From contig NZ_JAMXLX010000012.1 in the NCBI RefSeq assembly GCF_024055605.1, forward strand, positions 1 through 64,000: a stretch of DNA of 64,000 nucleotides. The letters are read 5' to 3'. Shown one piece after another: positions 25,985-35,316 of the stretch; within the stretch, counting starts at the first letter, position 1; each line of letters begins with the position of its first letter. A program made the translations under genes and the position numbers. Source of the stretch: Ciceribacter sichuanensis. Lineage in GTDB: Bacteria; Pseudomonadota; Alphaproteobacteria; Rhizobiales; Rhizobiaceae. The notes beneath the pieces are model-generated. The model was given only the letters and a program-made list of their open reading frames with translations, searched no databases and was not told where the DNA came from.

Positions 25985-26345
25985 TCAGGGAGGCGGGCTG
26001 GTTGCGCCCCCCGAATTCACCAACGAGATCGGAACCTTGTTGCCGATCGCACCATGAGGCCGCTCCTCGTTGTAGTATCTACGCCAACCCTCCATCTTTT
26101 CGCGGGCATCCGCAAGGGTCAGGAACCAATGCTGGTTCAGGCATTCCGCTCGGAAGCGACCGTTGAAGGCCTCAATGAAGGCATTGTCGGTCGGCTTTCT
26201 CGGCCGTGAGAAGTCCAGGACGATGCCTTTTGCGTAGGCCCAAAGGTCAAGATCGCGGGACACGAACTCCGTCCCCTGGTCCACACGGATCGTCTTCGGA
26301 TAGCCGACTTTCCGGCACATCCGTTCCAAGGTTTGTACAACGTGT
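25985..26345 (-). pseudogene. IS3-family transposase (OrfB) C-terminal remnant
   Basis: The minus strand encodes 114 residues of the integrase-core end of an IS3 OrfB: TIRVDQGTEFVSRDLDLWAY, KPTDNAFIEAFNGRFRAECL and WRRYYNEERPHGAIGNKVP. The second Asp and the Glu of the DDE triad are present, but everything before is missing. It lies directly against the 3' end of the pentitol operon. Confidence 0.8.
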
Positions 26346-26387
26346 GAAACCCGGAATTGAGCTCCTGCAGCGGCTTGATTTCCTTTC

Positions 26388-27116
26388 CTACACGTCGAAA
26401 TTTGTCGGCAGGATAATCATGTCCCGGATCGTGACGTTTCGCGGGCGGGTCAACATGAAGATGATGGCATCAGAGACTTCCGTGGGCTCGATCAGGCTCC
26501 CATTGGCTTTTGCCTTCTCAAGGTTCTCCGCGGGCCAATCGGCAAGCAGAGCGGAAACCACAGGGCCAGGCGAGACCTGGCCCACCCTTATGCCGTGGCT
26601 TTTCAGTTGCCGACGCATGATCTGGACGAAACTGGTAATTGCCCATTTGGAGCTGGAATAGACCGGCTCCCATTGGATCGGCGCGTGGCCGGCTACGGAG
26701 CAGGTGACCAGGATGTCCCCTGTTCCACGCTCAATCATATGCGGAGCGATGTCGCGGACGTTCTTCATGACGGCGTTCACGTTGAGATTGAGCATCCGAT
26801 CCATTGTCGCGGTATCGGTCTCGATGAGATCCCCGCCAATGTAGGACCCTGCATTGCAGTGCAGGATATCGACGTGACCGACCTTTGCGAGGATTTCCGG
26901 CACCATGGCCGCGCAACTGGCGGGCTCCAGAAGATCGGTGACCTGCGTGACGACGGCTTTGCCAAACTCGGCAGCGTATGTTGCAAGCGCCTCTCTGTTG
27001 TAGTCCACCATCACGACCTTAGCGCCGGCATCGACCAGGGCGCGGGTCGTTGCCAGTCCGATACCGGATGCTGCGCCTGTGACCGTAGCGATCTTTCCTT
27101 GGAGTGAATTTGTCAT
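26388..27116 (-). CDS. rbtD: Ribitol 2-dehydrogenase-like SDR
   Basis: 242 residues, from MTNSLQGKIATVTGAASGIG. It has the NAD-binding TGAASGIG motif, the CNAG motif (HCNAGSYIGGD), and the catalytic Ser...Tyr-X3-Lys (TCSVAGHAPIQWEPVYSSSK). Recalled similarity to ribitol dehydrogenase of Klebsiella is strong across the whole length: NAGxYIGG, IxWEPVYxxSK, VGxVxPGPVVxALLxDWP and the ending VTxRDxxILP. It should oxidise ribitol to D-ribulose with NAD. It is the last gene of the transport operon. Specificity for other pentitols remains possible. Confidence 0.85.
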   Translation of the reverse strand: MTNSLQGKIATVTGAASGIGLATTRALVDAGAKVVMVDYNREALATYAAEFGKAVVTQVTDLLEPASCAAMVPEILAKVGHVDILHCNAGSYIGGDLIETDTATMDRMLNLNVNAVMKNVRDIAPHMIERGTGDILVTCSVAGHAPIQWEPVYSSSKWAITSFVQIMRRQLKSHGIRVGQVSPGPVVSALLADWPAENLEKAKANGSLIEPTEVSDAIIFMLTRPRNVTIRDMIILPTNFDV

Positions 27117-27138
27117 CTTGTTTCTCACCTCTGGATTC

Positions 27139-27867
27139 TCAGACAGAAAGGAAACCGCCATCGACTGGCAGGACAGCGCCACTGATCATGGGCGCGTCCT
27201 CTGAAACGAGCATTGCGATCGATCGGGCGACATCGTCGACCTCGGCGAAGCGTTTCATCGGGTGGCGGACAAGCATGGGGTCACGTTTCGACGGTTCGGA
27301 CCATGCCTTCGCGGCAAGCTCTGTCATCGTTACCGTCGGTGCCACTGCATTGACGCGGATGCCATAGGCGCCAAGTTCCTTGGCCATCACACGGGTCGCG
27401 CCTTCCAGTCCGGCCTTGGAAGCGGCGTAAGCCACGTGGTCCACGAAACCACGATGTCCGGCGATTGAGGTCACATTCACGATCGTACCGCCACCGCCGT
27501 TGGCAATGCGGGCCCGGGCAAATTCCTGCGCACAAATCAGCGCGGCCCGCAGATTAATGCCGAGGACCTGCTCATAGCCCGCCTCTGTCATATCGATAAC
27601 GCTTTCGAGCACGTTTGTTCCCGCGCAATTGATCAGTGCGTCGGCAGGCCCCGCCTTCTTCATGGCGGCGCGTGCTGCTGCATTGTCGGCGAGATCCACT
27701 GATATCACGGTCGCGCCGAACGTCTCCGCCAGATCGTCCAGATCGGCCTGCGAGCGCGACATGGCGACGATTCTCGCGCCTCGCTGGGTGAAAAGCTCGA
27801 CGCAGGCGCGGCCGATGCCCTTGCCGGCACCCGTTATGATGATCGTCTTCCCTGTAAAGTCCGACAT
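27139..27867 (-). CDS. L-xylulose reductase-like SDR (DCXR type)
   Basis: 242 residues starting MSDFTGKTIIITGAGKGIG, with GGGAGG upstream. The cofactor motif TGAGKGIG, the NCAG motif and the catalytic Tyr-X3-Lys (HVAYAASKAGLEG) are present. The stretch VNAVAPTVTMTELAAKAWSE followed by HPMKRFAEVDDV resembles mammalian L-xylulose reductase (DCXR), in which the motif NPTVVMT occupies the same place. It probably interconverts xylitol and L-xylulose, or a similar polyol and ketose. It lies 22 bp upstream of the ribitol dehydrogenase gene. Confidence 0.85.
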   Translation of the reverse strand: MSDFTGKTIIITGAGKGIGRACVELFTQRGARIVAMSRSQADLDDLAETFGATVISVDLADNAAARAAMKKAGPADALINCAGTNVLESVIDMTEAGYEQVLGINLRAALICAQEFARARIANGGGGTIVNVTSIAGHRGFVDHVAYAASKAGLEGATRVMAKELGAYGIRVNAVAPTVTMTELAAKAWSEPSKRDPMLVRHPMKRFAEVDDVARSIAMLVSEDAPMISGAVLPVDGGFLSV

Positions 27868-27892
27868 GGTTGGTCCTCCCAATGCCTCTAGC

Positions 27893-28963
27893 TCAGAACA
27901 CGATTCTTTGGTCGGTTTGCTTGTCGAACACATGAGCCGCGGAAGGATCGACGGCGAGCCGTATCGTGTCGCCCGGCTTCAGCGCGTGGCGCTCGCGAAA
28001 GGCGCACAGGATCCGCTGGCCCGCCAATTGGGCTGCCAAGAGAATCTCGGCCCCCGTCGGCTCGATCAATTCGACAGTCGCGGGGGCGCCCACGTCACTA
28101 CCCGCCAGTATCCATTGGTCGGGACGGACCCCGTATATCACGTCCTGGCCCTCAGTTACCTGCATGCCTTGTGGAAGGGGCAAGATCGAACCGTCCGCGA
28201 GCCGAGCCGAGTTCGACAAGAGATCGATCTTGGCCGGTAGCATGTTCATCGCCGGCGATCCGATGAAGCCGGCGACGAAGGTATTCGCTGGCCTGTCGTA
28301 AAGCTCCAGCGGCGCCCCGATCTGCTCTACCTTGCCGTCGCGCAGGACGACAATGCGGTCCGCCATGGTCATGGCTTCAATCTGGTCGTGCGTGACATAC
28401 ACGGACGTAGCGCCGAGGCGCTGATGGAGAGCCTTGATCTCCGAACGCATATCCACTCGCAACGCGGCGTCCAAGTTTGACAGAGGCTCGTCGAAAAAGA
28501 ACGCCTTTGGGCTGCGAACCATCGCGCGCCCCATGGCAACACGCTGCCGTTGGCCGCCCGACAGGGCCTTAGGATATCGCTCGAGATAGGGCGTAAGTCG
28601 CAACATCTCGGCAGCCTTGTCGACCTTTGCGTTGCGGTCCACGAGATTATCGCCACGCAGTTTCAATGCGAAGGCCATGTTCTCCCGAACGGTCATATGC
28701 GGATAGAGCGCGTAGTTCTGGAACACCATCGCCACGTCACGATCCTTGGCGGCGATGTTGTCGACGCGTTGTCCGCCAAGCTTGATCGTGCCGCCGGTGA
28801 TCTCCTCGAGGCCGGCAAGGGATCGCAGCAATGTGGACTTGCCGCAACCGGAGGGGCCGACCAGCACGACGAACTCACCGTCCGCTATGTCGAACGAGAT
28901 CTTGCGCAGTGCGTGATAGGAGCCGTAATACTTGTCGACCTGGTCGAGCTCGATCGTCGCCAT
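27893..28963 (-). CDS. ABC transporter ATPase, UgpC/MalK type
   Basis: 356 residues. It has Walker A (GPSGCGKST), Q-loop (FQNYALYPHMTVREN), signature LSGGQRQRVAMGRAMVR, Walker B (AFFFDEPLSNLDA) and the switch His (VYVTHD), followed by the regulatory OB-type domain (YDRPANTFVAGFIGSPAMN and VIYGVRPDQWIL) of the sugar-importing subfamily. It powers the two permeases downstream of the binding protein in this operon. The organisation indicates polyol or sugar import. Confidence 0.93.
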   Translation of the reverse strand: MATIELDQVDKYYGSYHALRKISFDIADGEFVVLVGPSGCGKSTLLRSLAGLEEITGGTIKLGGQRVDNIAAKDRDVAMVFQNYALYPHMTVRENMAFALKLRGDNLVDRNAKVDKAAEMLRLTPYLERYPKALSGGQRQRVAMGRAMVRSPKAFFFDEPLSNLDAALRVDMRSEIKALHQRLGATSVYVTHDQIEAMTMADRIVVLRDGKVEQIGAPLELYDRPANTFVAGFIGSPAMNMLPAKIDLLSNSARLADGSILPLPQGMQVTEGQDVIYGVRPDQWILAGSDVGAPATVELIEPTGAEILLAAQLAGQRILCAFRERHALKPGDTIRLAVDPSAAHVFDKQTDQRIVF

Positions 28964-29085
28964 CTGTCAATCCTCAGTCAGTTGTGGCAGCATGGCCGCC
29001 GATCATTTGGGATGGGTGAACGGACAGCTTCAGCATGGCTTCTGTCCTGCCTTCGCTACTGTGATCCAACGTCCGCTGCTCCATC

Positions 29086-30126
29086 TCAGGTCCCAAGCTC
29101 GATCTGGATCTTGACGGAGGACGGCTTCGGCCGCACCGCATAGTCGAACGCTTCGATGGAATCCTCGAAGGCATAGGTATCGGTGATCAGCGCATCGACA
29201 TTGATCTGGTTCGACCCCAGAAGCGCGACGATGCGCGGGTAGACATGGGCATAACGGAACACGTGTTCGACGCGCAGTTCCTTGGTCTGGGCGATGACGA
29301 CATCGAACAGGACCGGCTTCACGGGCATGCCAACAAAGACGATGGCGCCGCCGGGGCAGGCATGGTGAACCGTGTCTGCGACGACGTCAGCCGCACCGGA
29401 ACATTCGAAGACGACATCGACGCCCCAGCCCTCGGTTTCCCGGGCGATGATACTCTTCAGGTCTTGCGAGCGCACATTGACGGTCACGATGGCAGGGCCG
29501 AGCTTGCGCGCCACGGCAAGCTTCTCGTCGACGACGTCAGTGACGATAACTCTGGCACAACCCGCCGACAGCGCCGCGATCGCTGTCACCATGCCGATAG
29601 GCCCGGCACCCGTGACCAGTGCGATCGCCCCGGGCGTCAGCCTTGCCTTGGAGACAGCGTGGAAGCCCACGGCCAGCGGCTCGACCATGGCGCCGGCGGC
29701 GTAGGAAACATTGTCCGGAAGCTTGAAGGTGAAGGCGGCCGGGTGAACCACGCTTGGCCTCAGCACGCCATGCACCGGCGGCGTCGCCCAGAACCGTACT
29801 GCAGGATCGAGATTGTAAAGACCGAGCCGCGAGGCGCGACTGTTAGGGTCGGGGATACCGGGCTCCATGCAAACGCGGTCGCCCACTTTCAGGTTTTCGA
29901 CCGCGCTGCCGACCTCTTCGATGATGCCGGCGGCTTCATGGCCGAGTATCATCGGCTCGCGCACAACGAAGGGGCCGATCGCACCGTGTGTGTAATAGTG
30001 AACGTCCGATCCGCAGACGCCGACGGTTTTGATTGCGATGCGCACGTCTGTAGGCCCGAGCGATTCCTTCGGGTCCAGGTCGCGAATGCGCAGTTCGTCT
30101 TTACGTTCGAGTACGACCGATCTCAT
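29086..30126 (-). CDS. Zinc-dependent polyol (xylitol/sorbitol-type) dehydrogenase
   Basis: 346 residues of the medium-chain dehydrogenase family: catalytic zinc site VGVCGSDVHYYTHG and GHEAAGIIEEVG, the Rossmann motif TGAGPIGMVTAIAA, and the late Glu of MVEPLAVG. The wording GVCGSDVHYYTHGAIG is characteristic of xylitol and sorbitol dehydrogenases. The four-cysteine structural zinc loop is absent: after DRVCMEPGIPDP the loop has no other Cys. It should oxidise a polyol to a ketose with NAD. It sits between the ATPase and permease genes in the same operon. Confidence 0.88.
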   Translation of the reverse strand: MRSVVLERKDELRIRDLDPKESLGPTDVRIAIKTVGVCGSDVHYYTHGAIGPFVVREPMILGHEAAGIIEEVGSAVENLKVGDRVCMEPGIPDPNSRASRLGLYNLDPAVRFWATPPVHGVLRPSVVHPAAFTFKLPDNVSYAAGAMVEPLAVGFHAVSKARLTPGAIALVTGAGPIGMVTAIAALSAGCARVIVTDVVDEKLAVARKLGPAIVTVNVRSQDLKSIIARETEGWGVDVVFECSGAADVVADTVHHACPGGAIVFVGMPVKPVLFDVVIAQTKELRVEHVFRYAHVYPRIVALLGSNQINVDALITDTYAFEDSIEAFDYAVRPKPSSVKIQIELGT

Positions 30127-30130
30127 GTCT

Positions 30131-30334
30131 TCAGCCTTTGCGGATAATGAAGCCGGCCAGAGCCAGGCAGAGCACCGTTGCCACCCACAGGGGCAGCACG
30201 CTTTCGAGGAAACGCATCCATAGAAGATGCACCAGGATCAGGATCACGACGGAGATAAAGCCCCTGTCGAAGCCATTGGTTCGGATCGGCAGGAAGCCGT
30301 CTCGTTCGGTTTTCTGGGATTGAATGCCAGCCAT
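30131..30334 (-). CDS. Small integral membrane protein of the polyol ABC operon
   Basis: 67 residues: a polar N-terminus, then two hydrophobic segments (GFISVVILILVHLLWMRFLE and LPLWVATVLCLALAGFIIRK). It sits 4 bp before the dehydrogenase gene and 4 bp after the permease gene, so it is part of the operon. Small two-helix proteins of this type accompany some rhizobial polyol transporters, perhaps as accessory subunits. I do not know a tested function. Confidence 0.7.
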   Translation of the reverse strand: MAGIQSQKTERDGFLPIRTNGFDRGFISVVILILVHLLWMRFLESVLPLWVATVLCLALAGFIIRKG

Positions 30335-30338
30335 CGTC

Positions 30339-31172
30339 TTACCCTTTCAGTGCACCAAAGGTGAGGCCGGTCACGATGTGCTTCTGGACAAAGCCGAGCA
30401 CGATCAGGGCCGGGAGCGTGGTCAGGAACGCCATCGCCGCCATCTCGCCCCAGTTCGTTCCGGTTACCGAGACATATTCGGCGAGCGCCGTCGTCACTGT
30501 TCTGGCGTCGGCCGACGACGTCAGGGTCGCTGCGAACAGGTACTCGTTCCAGGCGAAAATCCAGGTCAGGATGAAGGTGACGGCCAGGCCAGGCCGCGCC
30601 AGCGGCAGGATGACGTGGGTCAGCACCTGCGAGGTTGTCGCCCCGTCGACCCGCGCCGCTTCGTCAAGCTCCAGCGGAATGCCGTCGAGCATGCCCTTCA
30701 ACAGCCAGATGGCGAACGGCAGATTGAAGACGCAATAGAGCAGGATCAGGCCGGTCTTGGTGTCGAAGAGCATGAAATCGCCGAACACGAACCACTTGGT
30801 GAACAGGAGAAAGAGCGGCAGCAGAAACACGGCAGGAGGCGCCATGCGGTTGGTGATGAGCCAGAAAAACACGTTGTCACCGCCGCTGATCTTGTAACGC
30901 GACAGGCCGAACGCTGCGAGCAGACCGAGCGCACAGACCAGCGCTGCGTTCGAGGTCGCCACGATCATCGAATTCCAGAGATACTGCAGGAACGTCGAGC
31001 TGTTCAGCACCGCCAGGAAGTTGTTCCAATAGAAATCGTCGATGAGGAACGACTTGGAATAGAGCTTCACGCGCGGACGCATCGAAACAACGAGCATCCA
31101 CCACACCGGAAGCAGTGTCAGAATAGTGAGGCATATCCAGAGGATGAAGGAGCCTAAGCCGGAGCGTCTCAT
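30339..31172 (-). CDS. ABC transporter permease (MalG type)
   Basis: 277 residues with six membrane segments (starting SFILWICLTILTLLPVWWML). The EAA loop reads ELDEAARVDGATTSQVLTHV, followed by ILPLARPGLAVTFILTWIFA, typical of the MalG-side subunit of CUT1 importers. Its start overlaps the end of the partner permease by 4 bp. It forms the inner-membrane channel with that partner. Confidence 0.92.
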   Translation of the reverse strand: MRRSGLGSFILWICLTILTLLPVWWMLVVSMRPRVKLYSKSFLIDDFYWNNFLAVLNSSTFLQYLWNSMIVATSNAALVCALGLLAAFGLSRYKISGGDNVFFWLITNRMAPPAVFLLPLFLLFTKWFVFGDFMLFDTKTGLILLYCVFNLPFAIWLLKGMLDGIPLELDEAARVDGATTSQVLTHVILPLARPGLAVTFILTWIFAWNEYLFAATLTSSADARTVTTALAEYVSVTGTNWGEMAAMAFLTTLPALIVLGFVQKHIVTGLTFGALKG

Positions 31173-32047
31173 TGCACACCTCCCTTGCGGCCGGTCATGG
31201 CGACGAACAGCAGCCAGCTCAGAACGATCGTGACGTAGAGCGTTAGCAGCGACATTGCCGCGCCGTAGCCGTAGTCAGTCTTCGGAAAGACGTTGATCCA
31301 GATATGAAGTCCGATGAACCGGGTTGCCTCGGCCGGACCACCCTTGGTCAGCATCCAGATTTCATCGACGGAGCGCAGCGCATCCATCAACCGGATGAAC
31401 ACGGTTGTGAGGAGCACAGGCTTCAACATCGGAACGATCACGTACCAGAAAATCTGCAGCTTGTTGCCGCCGTCGATCTGGGCCTGCTCGAGCGGTTCCT
31501 TCGGCAAGGCGGTCAGCCCGGCCATCAGCGACAGCGTGATGAAGGGGGTCCAGTGCCACAGGTCCATGATGATGGCCGTAGCGAAGGCGTGGTAGGCATT
31601 GGTCGAGATGTTGTAATCGATCCCGAACCACAGTTTCAGATAATAGGGCACGATGCCGAAGCCGGGCACGCAAAGCAGCCGCCAGGTCGCGCCGACTGCG
31701 ATGGGCGCGACAACGATGGGCAATGTGTGGATCGTGCGGAAGAACTGCCGGCCCCACAGGCGGTCCGCCATCAGCGCGCGGGCCAGCACATAGCCGAGCA
31801 ACAGTTCGCTGACGACGACGAAGAATGCAAAGACCAGGGTGCGCGCAAGCGAGTTGAGGAACGTCGCGTCAAAAACAAGGTTGCGATAGTTCTGGAGGCC
31901 GGCCCAGCGCAGCGTCGGGTCGACCGCATTGGTGTTCCAGTCGAAGAAGCCAACATAAAGTATGTAGATGAAGGGAATGAACCCGACAACGAACAGGATT
32001 AGGGTGGCTGGCGCTAGAAACAGCCATCCGATGTTGGATTGTTTCAT
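31169..32047 (-). CDS. ABC transporter permease (MalF type)
   Basis: 292 residues starting MKQSNIGWLFLAPATLILFV, with GGAG nine bases before the ATG; a longer start would add an unrelated basic leader. Six membrane segments and an EAA loop (ALPKEPLEQAQIDGGNKLQI followed by FWYVIVPMLKPVLL) mark the MalF-side subunit of a CUT1 importer. It pairs with the MalG-type permease just downstream. Confidence 0.92.
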   Translation of the reverse strand: MKQSNIGWLFLAPATLILFVVGFIPFIYILYVGFFDWNTNAVDPTLRWAGLQNYRNLVFDATFLNSLARTLVFAFFVVVSELLLGYVLARALMADRLWGRQFFRTIHTLPIVVAPIAVGATWRLLCVPGFGIVPYYLKLWFGIDYNISTNAYHAFATAIIMDLWHWTPFITLSLMAGLTALPKEPLEQAQIDGGNKLQIFWYVIVPMLKPVLLTTVFIRLMDALRSVDEIWMLTKGGPAEATRFIGLHIWINVFPKTDYGYGAAMSLLTLYVTIVLSWLLFVAMTGRKGGVQ

Positions 32048-32128
32048 CCTACGCTCCGTCAGATCGTTATTGGAATGAATTCGACCACCGGCTTTGCGAA
32101 AAAGCCCGCAACCTACCGAGAGGAAAGA

Positions 32129-32156
32129 GGCGGCCACCTTGGTGAAGGCGGCCGCC
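32129..32156 (-). terminator. Hairpin downstream of the binding-protein gene (attenuator or stabiliser)
   Basis: Arms GGCGGCC / GGCCGCC enclose an inner CCTT-GGTG-AAGG stem, separated by one A-C mismatch. There is no long T run, so it is not a strong terminator. Hairpins in this position commonly let the binding protein be made in excess over the membrane subunits. Confidence 0.55.
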
Positions 32157-32178
32157 AACCGCTGGGAGGCGCGGTCTC

Positions 32179-33609
32179 TTACTTGCGATAGCCGAGCTTC
32201 ACGAGTTCAGCCTCGGCTGCGGCAGCGGCCTGATCCAGCGCATCGTCCGGCTTGATCTCACCGACGATCGCTTTGTAGATGAACGGCGCGACGACCTGCA
32301 GAACTTGCGAGTGGAACGGGAACGGCGGAGCACCGGCAAACAGCTTTCCGTCATCACGCATAAGCGTGTAGTAGCCGTTCATCTTCTTGTCTTGCTCGAC
32401 GATCTTGGGATCATCGTAGGTCGAGTTCATGACGATGCGGGAGCCGGCCAATGCCCAGTCGGTCTGAACGGACGCCTGCCCGATATACTGCAGGAACAGA
32501 AGCGATGCCTCCTTGTTCTTGGACGAATGGGGAATACCGAAGGCGCCACCATCATAGTAGCCGATATATCCCTTGCCGGCAGCAGCTGCTTCCATGACAC
32601 CCGCCTCGACCGGCGGCAATGCCACGCCCACCTTGCCAACGACGGTCGACTTGCTTTCGTCGGTCGCGATCCAGGCAGCGTTTTCACCATAAACGAGGCC
32701 CTGGGCTGCACGCCCGGCAGCAAATGTCCCGGCAACCTCGTCCCAGGTCGACGACGTCGATTCCGGCGGCGCGTACTTCAAAAGATCAACCCAGTAGTTC
32801 AGCGCCTTCTTCGCGGCGGCGGAGTTCATCTGGCCACCGTTGGCTTCGGTGGCCGCGAAGGTCGTGCCATCGATGCCCCAGTTGTAAACGCCGAAGGTCG
32901 GCGCAACAGATTCGAAGAATTCGTAGAAGGCAGCGGGGTGGCTCGACGAGGCCTGTACGGTTGTTCCCCATAGCTCCTTGTCAGCGCCGTATTCGGTGAA
33001 GAACTTGGCGATCTGGGTATATTCCTCATGTGTCGTCGCGGGCTTCAGATCCGCACCGGTCGAATCCTTGTACGCTTTCTGGATCGCCGGATCCTCGAAG
33101 AGATCCTTGCGGTAAAGGTAAGGCTTGATGAACGCTTCCATGGGGACGCCCATGACATCGCCCGACTTTGGATCCTTGAAGTAGTTGAGGAATGTGGTGA
33201 AGTTCTCCGGCTTGAAGTCCGGAGACGCGATCTTTGCATTATCGGCGAGCGACTTGGTAATATCGACCAGGAAGTTGCGGGCCAGATACGTATATACGAT
33301 GTCCTGCTCGATGTAGACGAAGTCATAAATGCCGGTATTGGCCTCCATGTCCTTGATCGCCTTGTCGTACATCTGGTCCCAAGATGTCGCCTCGAATTCG
33401 ACCTTGATGCCGGTTTCCTCGGTGAATTTGGGGCCGAGTACCTGCTCGACATATTTCGATGCGGGGGTCGATTCCGAGATGCCCCGGATGGTCGCGCCCT
33501 GATAGGGCTGAGCGGCTGTCTTCCACCAGGAATCCTGAGCAAGAGCGGTCGAGCACCAAAGGCCAAGTGAAATGCAGCCGACGCCCGCGGCTTTGACGAA
33601 ACTGTTCAT
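32179..33609 (-). CDS. ABC transporter substrate-binding protein (polyol type, CUT1)
   Basis: 476 residues. The start at 33609 follows GGAGGAG. The signal peptide is MNSFVKAAGVGCISLGLWCS with cleavage near ALAQ-DS. The mature part is a family 1 extracellular solute-binding protein (GITVKVEFEATSWDQMYDKA-like region, YKDSTGADLKPATTHEEYTQ, GYYDGGAFGIPHSSKNKEAS). It captures the sugar alcohol in the periplasm. It is the first gene of the minus-strand operon and faces the AraC regulator. The enzymes downstream suggest ribitol, xylitol or D-arabitol as ligand. Confidence 0.92.
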   Translation of the reverse strand: MNSFVKAAGVGCISLGLWCSTALAQDSWWKTAAQPYQGATIRGISESTPASKYVEQVLGPKFTEETGIKVEFEATSWDQMYDKAIKDMEANTGIYDFVYIEQDIVYTYLARNFLVDITKSLADNAKIASPDFKPENFTTFLNYFKDPKSGDVMGVPMEAFIKPYLYRKDLFEDPAIQKAYKDSTGADLKPATTHEEYTQIAKFFTEYGADKELWGTTVQASSSHPAAFYEFFESVAPTFGVYNWGIDGTTFAATEANGGQMNSAAAKKALNYWVDLLKYAPPESTSSTWDEVAGTFAAGRAAQGLVYGENAAWIATDESKSTVVGKVGVALPPVEAGVMEAAAAGKGYIGYYDGGAFGIPHSSKNKEASLLFLQYIGQASVQTDWALAGSRIVMNSTYDDPKIVEQDKKMNGYYTLMRDDGKLFAGAPPFPFHSQVLQVVAPFIYKAIVGEIKPDDALDQAAAAAEAELVKLGYRK

Positions 33610-33781
33610 TGTTCTCCTCCATTTGGATCGCAAAATCGGTCCGGTTGGGCGCGCTTAACTCTCCTCCGACGCGCTCAACAGACCTCAATATTTGTAGAAT
33701 GGAGAGGTGGACACAAGCGCTGCCGTTGCACCATACTGATACTCTCATGCGCGAAATACCGAATAAATCGATGATTTTTTG

Positions 33782-33794
33782 TGTGCATTGCACA
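33782..33794. promoter_or_regulatory. Inverted repeat in the divergent polyol/AraC promoter region
   Basis: TGTGCA-T-TGCACA, perfect six-base arms around one T, between the binding-protein gene and the AraC gene. It is a plausible binding site for the adjacent regulator, although AraC proteins often prefer direct half-sites. Confidence 0.35.
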
Positions 33795-33853
33795 ATTCAA
33801 TATTGGTTGTCAGTTTAACTAAGCTCGTCGAATCTCCCTGGAGGATGTTAGCA

Positions 33854-34777
33854 ATGTCAGTCATGTCGCCCACCGTCGCGAGGTTTGAATACGTATTGAC
33901 CGGCGCTGACGAAACGTTCCTCTGGCGCCGCGACGATTATCCGTGGGAACGCAACGTCTGGAACTTCCACCCGGAAGTGGAGATTCATTACATCCCCAAC
34001 GCCAGCGGCGTCGTGCTTGCAGGCGATCATGTCGGCGCATTCACGCCGGGCCATATCTCTCTGATCGGCAGCAACTTGCCGCACGACTGGGTGACGCCGC
34101 TCGGACCCGATGAGCGTATTCCAGGACGCGACATCGTCATCCAGTTTCTCCCGTCCAAGCTCGAGCAGGCTTCTGCCTTCCTCCCGGAACTGGCGGGGCT
34201 GCGTGACTTTTTCATCCGTGCGCAGCGTGGGCTTTCTTTCAAGGGCCTTGCGAGGGAGAAGGCGGAGGCGCTGATACTCGACATGGAGTTTCAGACCGGC
34301 TCGGTGCGCCTTTCGACCTTCCTGTCATTGCTGTCGCTGCTGCGCGACACTGACGAGGTCGATACGCTGTCTTCGGAGGCCTATGTGCCGGACTTGAGCT
34401 ATGGTTCTCTCGAAGCTTTGCAGCAGGTCTTTGCGTATATCTTTGCGAATCTTTCGGAGGACATCCGCTTGCCGGATATGGCTCGCATGGTCGGCATGAG
34501 CGATAGCTCTTTCTCGCGATTCTTCAAGAAAAACAGCGGCAACAGCTTCACCGACCACGTCAATAAGCTTCGCATCTGGAAGGCGGGCCAGTTATTGACC
34601 GATACCTCTATGCCGATAACGGACATCTGCTTCGAGGTGGGTTATCGCAACCTGTCAAATTTCAACCGGGTATTTCTCCGCCACCACAACTTAACGCCGA
34701 CAAGATACCGGAAACTGTCCACCAACCGCAGGACCGTTCCGCTACCTCAGACAGCGACAGACCATATGCCTGCGTAG
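33854..34777 (+). CDS. AraC-family transcriptional regulator
   Basis: 307 residues from MSVMSPTVARFEY; this start has GGAGG nine bases upstream. The N-terminal part is a cupin-like sensor (WNFHPEVEIHYIPNASGVVL and GHISLIGSNLPHDW). The C-terminal ~100 residues hold the double HTH: LPDMARMVGMSDSSFSRFFK and ITDICFEVGYRNLSNFNRVF. It is divergent from the polyol operon and probably activates it when substrate is present. Confidence 0.9.
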   Translation: MSVMSPTVARFEYVLTGADETFLWRRDDYPWERNVWNFHPEVEIHYIPNASGVVLAGDHVGAFTPGHISLIGSNLPHDWVTPLGPDERIPGRDIVIQFLPSKLEQASAFLPELAGLRDFFIRAQRGLSFKGLAREKAEALILDMEFQTGSVRLSTFLSLLSLLRDTDEVDTLSSEAYVPDLSYGSLEALQQVFAYIFANLSEDIRLPDMARMVGMSDSSFSRFFKKNSGNSFTDHVNKLRIWKAGQLLTDTSMPITDICFEVGYRNLSNFNRVFLRHHNLTPTRYRKLSTNRRTVPLPQTATDHMPA

Positions 34778-34905
34778 CTAAATCGATGATACTTCGCGCC
34801 GCGGTAGATGTATTCTCTCCCTGCGCTTTATTCTGCCTAGACTCAGACCTACCCCTCGCCGACGAGACGCCGCAGTCAATGACGCGCATTTCGAAGTCGG
34901 CTAAA

Positions 34906-35252
34906 TTATTGAAGGTATATCGGTGCTCGGTGAACTGATGGGGCGGATGTGTTCGGCCGACGATAGATCGCTTCGATACCCATCTTCTTCATCAGCGTGG
35001 CGACGTGCAGCCGCCCAGCCTCCCGCCCTTCTCCTCTCAAGAGCCCTTGCAACATCCGACTTCCGGCAAAGGGGTAGTCGAGATGCAGTTCGTCGATCCG
35101 CTGCATCAAGGCCAGATCGTCGTCGGACACCGGACGATGCCGATAATATACACCGCCACGGCTGAAGCCGAGAAGTTTCGCCTGACGTGCGACCGATAGT
35201 TTGTGTGAGCGGTCGATCATTTCCTTCCGCCCGGCAATCCCGCCTTGCCGAG
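34906..35252 (-). pseudogene. IS3-family OrfB N-terminal remnant
   Basis: Minus strand: MIDRSHKLSVARQAKLLGFS, RGGVYYRHRPVSDDDLALMQ, RIDELHLDYPFAGSRMLQGL, LHVATLMKKMGIEAIYRRPN. This is the HTH_21 region of an IS3 OrfB. The catalytic core is missing, and its upstream side is cut by the left end of the IS at 35253. It is therefore older than that insertion. Confidence 0.78.
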
Positions 35253-35316
35253 TGACCTTGCCCCGTTGAAATAATCGATTTTGAAGTAAGCTCTGGCCCA
35301 TTAAGAGGACCGGAGA

